The translations under genes and the position numbers were made by a program. Of a DNA stretch of 5,095 nt, positions 1-5,095 are shown piece by piece. The DNA is from Prosthecobacter sp. (lineage in GTDB: Bacteria; Verrucomicrobiota; Verrucomicrobiia; Verrucomicrobiales; Verrucomicrobiaceae), in NCBI GenBank assembly GCA_020216965.1, contig JAIWOJ010000213.1, positions 1 through 5,095 on the forward strand, read 5' to 3'. Each line of letters begins with the position of its first letter. Positions within the stretch are counted from its first letter, which is position 1. A model generated the notes under the pieces. The model saw only the letters and a program-made list of their open reading frames with translations, had not been told where the DNA came from and ran no database searches.

Positions 1-1362
1 GCCCAGCTATCCGCTGCCCCTGCGGCTCCTAACCTTGTGCTCATCGTCAGCGATGACCAGGGCTGGCCAGACCTGGGCTGCATCGGCAGCAAGCCGCTCA
101 TCACGCCGCATCTGGATAAGCTGGCTGCGGAGGGGGTGCGCGGCACCAGCTTTTATGTCACCTGGCCTGCCTGCACGCCAACACGCAGCAGCCTGCTCAC
201 GGGCCGCTACCCGCAGCGCAATGGGCTCTATGACATGATCCGCAATGACATGGTGAACTATGGTCACCAGTTCACACCGGAGGAATATGCCGTTTCCCCC
301 GAGATGACCCTGGGCCTGGATGTGCGTGAGGTGACGATCGGCGACATGCTGAAAGCCGCAGGCTATGCCACCGGCTGCGTGGGCAAGTGGGACATGGGGC
401 AGGCCAAGCGATTCTTGCCGCTGCAGCGCGGTTTCGATTTCTTTTACGGCCATGGCAATAACGGCATCGACTACTACACGCATGAGCGCTACGGCGTGCC
501 GTCGCTGTTTGAAGGCAATGAGCGTACACAAAAGGACCGCGGCAGCTACATCACGCAGATGTTTCAGCGGGAGGCGCTGCGGTTTTTGGATCTGCATTTG
601 GGCAAGCGTCCGGTTTTTCTCTACCTGCCTTTCAATGCGCCACACAGTGCCTCCACGTTTGGGACTGGCACGGTGGAGGGCAGCAAAAAGAAGGCTGAAG
701 GCGTGCAGGCACCCGAGGAGTATGTGGCCCGCTACCGTGGCAAGGTGGCAGATGAGCGCCTGGCCCGTTACTGCGGCGCGCTGACTTGCATGGATGAGGC
801 CATCGGTGCGGTGCTGGCTGCCGTGGAAAAAGCAGGCCAGCGGGATAATACCCTGGTTCTTTTCCTCTCTGACAATGGCGGCAGCGGCAATGGCGGCAAT
901 GCGCCGCTGAGAGGGAGCAAAGGCACGATGTGGGAGGGCGGGCTGCGCGTGCCCTTCATCGCCCGGTGGCCGGGCAAGCTCCCTGCGGGCAAGGTCACGG
1001 ATGAGTTTCTCACGTCTCTCGAAATCCTGCCGACTCTGCTCGCCGCTGCTGGGGCCAGCCCACCCGTGGGGGTGAAGCTGGATGGCTTTGACATGCTGCC
1101 CGTGCTAGGCGGTGAGTCGAAGTCCCCCCGCCGGGAGATGTTTTGGCAGCGCCGCGCTGACAAAGCGGCACGCTTTGAAAACTGGAAATGGATTGAGTCT
1201 GAAAAAGGCAGCGGTCTCTACGACCTGGGCGCAGATCTTGAGGAAAAGCATGACCTCAGCCAGAGCCGCCCTGAGATCGCCCGCATGATGCGGGAAAAAT
1301 TCGCTGCCTGGCAGGCGGAAATGCAGGCCGCAGAGCCTCGGGGACCGTTTCGAGATTACTGA
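1..1362 (+). CDS. Exported sulfatase (formylglycine-dependent, type I), 5' end missing
   Basis: This sulfatase probably hydrolyses sulfate esters on a glycan outside the cytoplasm. The frame is open from base 1 and reads AQLSAAPAAPNLVLIVSDDQ. The Ala/Pro-rich stretch looks like the end of a signal peptide or linker, so the true start lies upstream. GTG 37 encodes a Val inside the first conserved strand and is not the start. Counting from codon 37 as residue 1: metal-binding Asp6-Asp7; CTPTR (C46-R50, bases 172-186), the CxPxR signature whose Cys becomes formylglycine; GKWDMG (116-121); NAPH with His203; SDNGG with Asp279-Asn280; and Lys295 in LRGSKGT. The C-terminal subdomain ends in GPFRDY. 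All expected active-site positions are present except one: family members usually read GKWHLG, and here the His is Asp119 (391-393). The protein needs a sulfatase-maturing enzyme, not seen here. The family is certain; the substrate cannot be read from sequence. Confidence 0.96.
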   Translation, partial: AQLSAAPAAPNLVLIVSDDQGWPDLGCIGSKPLITPHLDKLAAEGVRGTSFYVTWPACTPTRSSLLTGRYPQRNGLYDMIRNDMVNYGHQFTPEEYAVSPEMTLGLDVREVTIGDMLKAAGYATGCVGKWDMGQAKRFLPLQRGFDFFYGHGNNGIDYYTHERYGVPSLFEGNERTQKDRGSYITQMFQREALRFLDLHLGKRPVFLYLPFNAPHSASTFGTGTVEGSKKKAEGVQAPEEYVARYRGKVADERLARYCGALTCMDEAIGAVLAAVEKAGQRDNTLVLFLSDNGGSGNGGNAPLRGSKGTMWEGGLRVPFIARWPGKLPAGKVTDEFLTSLEILPTLLAAAGASPPVGVKLDGFDMLPVLGGESKSPRREMFWQRRADKAARFENWKWIESEKGSGLYDLGADLEEKHDLSQSRPEIARMMREKFAAWQAEMQAAEPRGPFRDY

Positions 1363-1419
1363 GCCTGCTTTACGCGCGGTGAATGGCGGCATGGAGCCAC
1401 GGCGTTTGATCCGCCTGCC

Positions 1420-2286
1420 ATGCGCCTTCCTCTTGCCGTTCTCCTTTTGCCTGCCTTCCTCGATGCCCAGGAGCTTCGCCGCACTCCGCTTGTGTTGACG
1501 CAGGGGGGCACCCCTGAGCAGCCTGCGGTTTTTGATGGGCAGGGCATGGTAATTGATCTCGGGATCGACATCACCGATTTGCCTTGGGTAAAGGATGGCA
1601 CGCTCTGGACCAGCGCGGCACCTTTCCTTGAGCACCCACCGATTGCCGATACCCAGCGGGCAGGTCTTTTCATTGAAGAAGTGCCCCTGCGCATCGTGCG
1701 CGACCGGGCCGCAGAGAAAGCGGCAGACACGCCGGGTAAAATCCTCTACGCCGCCCCCCAGAGCTTGAAGCCTGGAGAGATGGGCTGGATGGAGGATGGC
1801 CGCCTCTACTTCCGCTGGCCTGTGGGCAAGGTGCCAGGCACGGCGCGCATCCTGCGCCCACCGGGGAAGCTGGAGAGCGCTGTGGTCATCGCCTGCTCCC
1901 ACATCACGGTGCGGAACGTCACGGCCATGCACGCAGCGAATGATGGATTTAACATCCACGGCCACCGCGTGGGCATCCGGCTGGAAAACGTGCGCGCTTT
2001 GTCCAATGGCGATGAGGGGATCAGCGCCCATGAGACGGTGCAGATGGATGTGTTGGATTCCGAGATCGCTTGGAATGGCTCGAGTGCTGGCGGGGTGGCA
2101 GACGTGAATGACGCTGAGACCACCTACACCCGCTGCCAGGTGCATCATAATTTAGGCGCAGCCTTCTTCTTCGACGGGCGGCGGCACCGCCTGACAGACT
2201 GCGTGATCCATCATCAGGCAAAGGATATCGTGACGCGCGGAGACGCCGTGGTTGAGCAGTCAGGCACGGTTCGACAGCAGCTCTAG
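1420..2286 (+). CDS. Secreted right-handed parallel beta-helix protein (pectin-lyase-like fold)
   Basis: A 288-residue protein with a short signal peptide: Arg2, a Leu/Val/Ala core at residues 3-14, and probable cleavage after LDA (residue 16). The N-terminal half (about 20-150) has the motif VFDGQGMVIDLG and several short beta-rich segments. From about residue 151 to 280 the sequence repeats as coils of roughly 20-25 residues with alternating hydrophobic positions and regular Asn/Asp/Gly turns (ITVRNVTAMHAANDGFNIHG, GIRLENVRALSNGDEGISAH, VLDSEIAWN, YTRCQVHHN, LTDCVIHH). This is typical of beta-helix proteins such as polysaccharide lyases, epimerases and glycan-binding proteins. I see no diagnostic catalytic set, so the activity is unknown. 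ATG 1420 is the only ATG, GTG or TTG in this frame after the sulfatase stop, and it starts an obvious signal peptide; no Shine-Dalgarno precedes it. The 57-base spacing suggests co-transcription with the sulfatase and a shared glycan substrate (inference). Confidence 0.85.
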   Translation: MRLPLAVLLLPAFLDAQELRRTPLVLTQGGTPEQPAVFDGQGMVIDLGIDITDLPWVKDGTLWTSAAPFLEHPPIADTQRAGLFIEEVPLRIVRDRAAEKAADTPGKILYAAPQSLKPGEMGWMEDGRLYFRWPVGKVPGTARILRPPGKLESAVVIACSHITVRNVTAMHAANDGFNIHGHRVGIRLENVRALSNGDEGISAHETVQMDVLDSEIAWNGSSAGGVADVNDAETTYTRCQVHHNLGAAFFFDGRRHRLTDCVIHHQAKDIVTRGDAVVEQSGTVRQQL

Positions 2287-2347
2287 CCCTAGCGCTGCCC
2301 AGGGCGGTGCGGCCTCCGCTTGCACACCGGGGCGATTGTGAAATCCT

Positions 2348-2360
2348 GGCGAGACTCGCC
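2348..2360. repeat. 13-base palindrome in the spacer before the SGNH-like gene
   Basis: GGCGAGACTCGCC is a perfect inverted repeat with 6-base arms around a single A, centred 59 bases before ATG 2413. In RNA the arms could form only a tight hairpin (about 5 pairs with a 3-base loop). Other pairings compete: GGGCGA (2330-2335) also matches TCGCCC (2356-2361), and CAGGGCGG (2300-2307) matches CCGCCCTG (2360-2367). No T-run follows, so it is not a standard terminator. It could be a regulator site or leader structure, or chance in GC-rich DNA. Confidence 0.3.
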
Positions 2361-2401
2361 CGCCCTGCCGTGGCGCGGCATTCACCGGATTGACCCCACC
2401 C

Positions 2402-2409
2402 CACCTCCT
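2402..2409 (+). other. Anti-Shine-Dalgarno-like start context (no usable ribosome binding site)
   Basis: The bases just before ATG 2413 read CACCTCCT, the same sequence as the conserved 3' tail of bacterial 16S rRNA rather than its complement. This stretch therefore cannot pair with the ribosome's anti-Shine-Dalgarno. The pyrimidine-rich run CCCCACCCCACCTCCTCCT (2394-2412) ends at the start codon. The other visible starts (1420, 3621, 4498) also lack a GGAGG-like element, so initiation here appears not to use Shine-Dalgarno pairing. Confidence 0.4.
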
Positions 2410-2412
2410 CCT

Positions 2413-3507
2413 ATGAAGCTCAAGCCCACTCAGCTTGTCACCGCCAGCATTCTCATCTTGGGGGCTGGGCTGTTGCTGGCCCAGAGCCTGAAACCTGAGG
2501 CCAAAAAGGGTGGCGGGATCGAAGGCCGCCTGGCCCTGGCCCTGAAAATGTTTCCAGACGCAGATGCGGACAAAGATGGCAAACTGACGCTCAACGAAGC
2601 TTTTGCCTACCTGGAGGCGCATCCTGACCTGAAGCAGAAAGTAGCAGCGGGCCTCTCCCAGGCAGGCGACGGCAGCAAGGTCAGCTCCAAGCCTGCCGAA
2701 TTCACGCCCGGCCAGCAGGGCACCCGTGTTTTTGTCTGTGCCCACAGTTACATGATCTACACGGCGGATCTGCTGCCAGTGGTGGCTGAGCTAGGTGGTC
2801 TGCCGCATCTGAAGGCAGGGCAGCAGATGATCGGCGGCTCACGCACGCTCCAGCACTGGCAGGTGCCGGACGAGCGCAATGAGGCGAAAAAAGCTCTGCG
2901 TGAGGGCCGTGTGGATGTGCTGACGCTGTCTCCCCAGATGCTGCTGCCGGATGAGGGCATCGATCTTTTCACGCGCCTGGGCCTGGAGAAAAACCCGAAC
3001 CTGCGTGTGCTGGTGCAGTCCTCCTGGGCACCACGGGATGGGCAGACCGGGGCATTCACCAACACCATGCGGGATGCCGTGACGGCAGAGCAGGCACGCG
3101 ACATGCGTGCCATGCATGACAGTGGCTGGCTGCGCCAGTTGGAGGCACAAGTCAGCGCCTTGAATCAATCGCTCAGCAGAGAGGTCGTGCGCATTATCCC
3201 CGTCAGTGCCGCCGTGTATGCTCTGCGGGAAAAAGTGGCCCTGGGGCAGGTGCCCGGTGTGGCGAAGCAGAGTCAGCTCTTCCGCGATGACCATGGGCAT
3301 CCCTCCAGCATCCTGGCGATGCTGGTCACTTACTGCCACTACGCCGCCATCTACCAGCGCAGCCCGGTCGGGCTGCCCGTGCCGCCAAGCTTGAAAACCC
3401 TGCCTGAGGCAGAGGCCCTGAACCGCAGCCTCCAGGAAATCGCCTGGGCAGAGGTGACGGCATACCCCTTCAGTGGTGTTAGCCTCTCCCCCGCGCCAGG
3501 GCAGTGA
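2413..3507 (+). CDS. Secreted EF-hand protein with SGNH-hydrolase-like domain
   Basis: A 364-residue protein. Residues 1-24 form a signal peptide (Lys2 and Lys4, hydrophobic core about 8-22, LLLAQ cleavage region). Residues 51-62 (DADKDGKLTLNE, bases 2563-2598) are a textbook EF-hand loop, with Asp at 1, 3 and 5, Gly at 6, a hydrophobic at 8 and Glu at 12, so calcium binding is likely. From about residue 105 a domain starts with VFVCAHSYMIY; Ser112 sits where SGNH/GDSL hydrolases place the nucleophile. IGGS (140-143) resembles block II, and DDHGHPS (292-298) contains the block V D-x-x-H pair (Asp293, His296). A block III Gly-x-Asn-Asp is not evident; DVLTLSPQ (168-175) lies in that region. 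I infer an ester hydrolase, perhaps on acylated glycans, without proof of activity. TTG 2320 would add 31 residues ahead of the signal peptide, so ATG 2413 is chosen. It lies 126 bases after the beta-helix gene. Confidence 0.85.
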   Translation: MKLKPTQLVTASILILGAGLLLAQSLKPEAKKGGGIEGRLALALKMFPDADADKDGKLTLNEAFAYLEAHPDLKQKVAAGLSQAGDGSKVSSKPAEFTPGQQGTRVFVCAHSYMIYTADLLPVVAELGGLPHLKAGQQMIGGSRTLQHWQVPDERNEAKKALREGRVDVLTLSPQMLLPDEGIDLFTRLGLEKNPNLRVLVQSSWAPRDGQTGAFTNTMRDAVTAEQARDMRAMHDSGWLRQLEAQVSALNQSLSREVVRIIPVSAAVYALREKVALGQVPGVAKQSQLFRDDHGHPSSILAMLVTYCHYAAIYQRSPVGLPVPPSLKTLPEAEALNRSLQEIAWAEVTAYPFSGVSLSPAPGQ

Positions 3508-3532
3508 ATGAGAAGGCGGGACAGGGCAGGTC

Positions 3533-3578
3533 TTTTTAATTCCTAAATTTCCTACAGGATAAGTATAGTTTAACTTGA
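3533..3578 (+). promoter_or_regulatory. AT-rich stretch, candidate promoter for the TSUP transporter gene
   Basis: This is the only clearly AT-rich segment in the window, starting with TTTTTAATTCCTAAATTTCC and sitting between two GC-rich genes. TATAGT (3564-3569) matches the sigma-70 -10 consensus at 5 of 6 bases. The bases 17-18 upstream (about 3540-3546) are a poor -35 match. TTGACC (3575-3580) resembles a -35 element but has no -10 at a suitable distance downstream. Placement and composition support a promoter; the element assignments are weak. Confidence 0.35.
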
Positions 3579-3620
3579 CCCAGCACGATTCTGGTGCGAA
3601 AGGCAGCCGCGCTTGCCCTC

Positions 3621-4376
3621 ATGGACCACGACATCATCATCTACCTCATCGCCGGATTCGTGGCGCAGCTCATCGATGGGGCCCTGGGCATGGCCTATGG
3701 GGTCTCTGCTTCCAGTTTGCTGATGGGCTTTGGGGTGCCGCCAGCGGTCGTCAGCAGCACGGTTCATGCGGCAGAGTGCTTTACCACGGGTGCCTCAGCG
3801 CTGTCCCACCACGCTTTTGGCAATATCAGCCGTGATCTGTTCCGCCGTCTGCTCATCCCAGGGATCATCGGGGCAGCGCTGGGTGCCTATGTGCTCAGTT
3901 CCTTTGATGGAGAAATCATCAAGCCCTACATCTCTGGCTACCTCATTATCATGGGTGTGGTCATCATCACAAAGGCCTTTATGCCCTTCCCGCCGCGTGA
4001 GGTGACGACCAAACTCACCCCCCTGGCCCTGGTGGGTTCATTCCTGGACGCTGTCGGCGGCGGAGGCTGGGGACCGATCGTGGCCACCAACCTCATTGTG
4101 CGCGGGAACTCAGTGCGGGAGGCTGTTGGCAGCGTGAATGCGGTGGAGTTTTTTGTCACCCTCTCCGCTTCCATCACCTTTTTCATGAGCATCGGGCTAG
4201 GGCATTGGCAGGTGATCGCTGGCCTGGCTGCTGGGGGCGTCATCGCAGCGCCCTTCGGGGCGTATTTGACGAAAAAACTGCCCCACCGCCCGATGATGGT
4301 GGTGGTAGGGGCTCTGGTCATCGCCATCAGCCTGCGTACCCTGCTGCGCTGCCTAGGCTTTGCTACCTGGCTGTGA
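3621..4376 (+). CDS. TSUP (TauE/SafE) family membrane anion exporter
   Basis: A 251-residue inner-membrane protein of the TSUP family, whose members export sulfite, sulfonates (taurine, sulfoacetate) or related small anions. About eight hydrophobic segments are visible, near residues 5-25, 28-48, 77-97, 103-121, 132-150, 170-191, 196-218 and 225-242. Two related motifs mark the family's internal duplication: GFVAQLIDGALGMAYG (12-27) and GSFLDAVGGGGWGP (139-152). The polar conserved stretches STVHAAECFTTG (46-57) and GSVNAVEFF (170-178) occupy equivalent places in the two halves. ATG 3621 gives a normal length and puts the first membrane helix right after MDHD. GTG 3594 would add nine residues and cannot be fully excluded. 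The gene lies 113 bases after the SGNH-like gene, beyond an AT-rich spacer, so it may be transcribed on its own. A sulfur role alongside the sulfatase is tempting, but sulfatases release sulfate, not sulfite. The substrate is unknown. Confidence 0.92.
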   Translation: MDHDIIIYLIAGFVAQLIDGALGMAYGVSASSLLMGFGVPPAVVSSTVHAAECFTTGASALSHHAFGNISRDLFRRLLIPGIIGAALGAYVLSSFDGEIIKPYISGYLIIMGVVIITKAFMPFPPREVTTKLTPLALVGSFLDAVGGGGWGPIVATNLIVRGNSVREAVGSVNAVEFFVTLSASITFFMSIGLGHWQVIAGLAAGGVIAAPFGAYLTKKLPHRPMMVVVGALVIAISLRTLLRCLGFATWL

Positions 4377-4497
4377 GATCGGCCGAGGATGGCCCTGTTT
4401 GGGCGCGGTCATCCATTTGCTGATGGCCGAAGGGGCTGCGCACGATTTTAGGATGCTGGCGTATGCCTCCCGCTGTTACAGGTATCCCGAGCGCCCG

Positions 4498-5095
4498 ATG
4501 AAAAACACCGCCACGCCAGATGCTGCCCGCTTCCGCTTGCTCGCGGAAAACATCGGGGATGTGCTCTGGCTCAAGGAATTGGAGCCTGAGCGCTACACCT
4601 ATGCCAGCCCTGCCTTTGAGCGCATCTGGGGGGTGCCCGTGGCGGAGCTAATGCGGGATGCGCGCGCCTGGGAAGCGCGCATCCACCCGGAGGATCTCGG
4701 CTGCGTGCAGGAAGCGCTGGGCCAGTGGTTCCGCGGAGAAAGAGCAGACTATGAGGCCCGCTACCGCGTCCTCAGTGCCCACGGCGGAGAGCGCTGGCTA
4801 GCGGACCGTGGCATTATCCTTGGCCGGAGAAATGGCTGCCCGTATCATGTGGGCGGGATCGCCAGGGACATCACGGAGGAGGTCGCTGCGGAGTCCACCC
4901 GCCGCCGCCTCGCCGCCGTGGTGGAAAATTCTGACGATGCCATCATCACCCTCAGCCTGGAGGGTATTATAGAGACCTGGAATGCCGGTGCAGAACGCAT
5001 CTTTCAGTACACGGCGGCAGAGGCGATCGGCAGAAACGTGACCTTTCTGCGCCCAGCGGAGGCGGCGGATGATGAGGCCGTGTTTCGCCGGATGA
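4498..5095 (+). CDS. PAS-domain sensor protein, 3' end missing
   Basis: The frame stays open to the window edge, giving 199 codons. Residues about 11-127 form a PAS domain with its PAC part: LLAENIGDVLW, then YASPAFERIWG (35-45), IHPEDL (62-67), YRV, and the closing GGIARDITEE (119-128). A linker with arginines (135-137) leads into a second PAS from about 138: VVENSDDAIITLSLEGIIETWN (split here as VVENSDDAII and TLSLEGIIETWN), then AERIFQYT and GRNVTFLRP. There is no signal peptide or membrane helix, so this part is cytoplasmic. Proteins of this build usually continue into a histidine kinase or a GGDEF/EAL output domain, which is not visible, so the output is unknown. ATG 4498 is preferred because it lies just ahead of the first PAS domain. 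In-frame ATGs at 4453 and 4423 would add 15 or 25 residues with no recognisable feature. No Shine-Dalgarno decides among them. The 121-base gap after the transporter suggests a separate unit. Confidence 0.9.
   Translation, partial: MKNTATPDAARFRLLAENIGDVLWLKELEPERYTYASPAFERIWGVPVAELMRDARAWEARIHPEDLGCVQEALGQWFRGERADYEARYRVLSAHGGERWLADRGIILGRRNGCPYHVGGIARDITEEVAAESTRRRLAAVVENSDDAIITLSLEGIIETWNAGAERIFQYTAAEAIGRNVTFLRPAEAADDEAVFRRM

Noticed and set aside
37..39. GTG 37 as the sulfatase start
   Set aside because: The codon lies inside the first conserved beta-strand (NLVLIVSDDQ) and the frame is open upstream to base 1, so the gene begins before the window.
7..645. Open frame on the minus strand (212 codons) opposite the sulfatase
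   Set aside because: It lies wholly opposite the conserved sulfatase core, including the CTPTR and GKWDMG motifs, and shows no recognisable domain.
1360..1422. Stop-codon readthrough fusing the sulfatase and the beta-helix protein, which share a reading frame
   Set aside because: The same frame has a one-in-three chance, the beta-helix gene has its own start and signal peptide, and there is no stimulatory structure or selenocysteine-type context that I can see.
1105..2148. Long open frame on the minus strand (347 codons) opposite the sulfatase end and the beta-helix gene
   Set aside because: It spans the boundary of two well-supported + strand genes, its translation resembles no family I know and is rich in His/Arg/Ala, as expected for an antisense shadow in GC-rich DNA.
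2320..2412. N-terminal extension of the SGNH-like protein from TTG 2320
   Set aside because: It would put 31 low-complexity, Pro/Trp/Arg-containing residues in front of a clean signal peptide, through a palindrome-bearing spacer.
2839..3339. Open frame on the minus strand (166 codons) opposite the SGNH-like gene
   Set aside because: It is a shadow of the + strand gene, with no domain, signal peptide or plausible start context.
3497..3537. Rho-independent terminator after the SGNH-like gene (TTTTT at 3533-3537)
   Set aside because: The only pairing next to the T-run is three bases (GAC/GTC), and the longer CCCGC/GCGGG pairing is distant from it. A direct repeat CAGGGCAG (3497-3504, 3522-3529) is not an inverted repeat.
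4377..4497. Terminator or promoter between the transporter and the PAS gene
   Set aside because: TCGGCC/GGCCGA arms are about 40 bases apart and GGCC-GGCC gives only four pairs; no T-run or convincing -10/-35 pair is visible.
1..5095. Mobile element, CRISPR array, tRNA, rRNA or anti-phage system
   Set aside because: I found no terminal inverted repeats, transposase or integrase motifs, regularly spaced repeats, RNA gene sequences or defence-protein motifs in any gene.

Overview
The window is gene-dense, GC-rich bacterial DNA with five protein genes, all on the + strand. Three are secreted or probably secreted, one is a membrane transporter and one is a sensor protein. The content suggests a heterotrophic member of the Planctomycetota/Verrucomicrobiota group, most likely Verrucomicrobiota. 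The reasons are an exported FGly-type sulfatase, a secreted beta-helix protein, a signal-peptide protein with an EF-hand ahead of a hydrolase-like domain, and start codons without Shine-Dalgarno sequences. This placement is inference from gene style; no RNA gene or marker gene is present to confirm it.

Layout: (1) 1-1362, a sulfatase whose 5' end lies before the window. (2) 1420-2286, a small secreted right-handed beta-helix protein, 57 bases downstream. (3) 2287-2412, a 126-base spacer with a 13-base palindrome. (4) 2413-3507, a lipase/esterase-like (SGNH-type) protein with a perfect EF-hand loop near its N-terminus. (5) 3508-3620, a spacer with the only AT-rich stretch in the window, a candidate promoter. 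(6) 3621-4376, a TauE/SafE (TSUP) family anion exporter. (7) 4377-4497, a spacer with no clear signal. (8) 4498 to the window end, the first 199 codons of a protein with tandem PAS domains, cut by the window edge. No intergenic stretch exceeds 126 bases.

Working together: the sulfatase, beta-helix protein and SGNH-like protein look like an exported set acting on a substituted (sulfated, perhaps acylated) polysaccharide, with the sulfatase removing sulfate esters. The beta-helix fold is common in polysaccharide lyases and epimerases, and SGNH folds are common in carbohydrate esterases. TSUP transporters move sulfite, sulfonates or other small anions, so a sulfur link is possible but not shown. 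The AT-rich spacer suggests the transporter has its own promoter. The PAS protein is probably a separate unit.

I see no mobile element, CRISPR array, tRNA, rRNA or clear terminator. I found no clear new defence or mobile system. The points most worth a second look are the Asp that replaces the usual active-site His in the sulfatase, the EF-hand/SGNH-like protein, and the start codon preceded by a copy of the anti-Shine-Dalgarno sequence.
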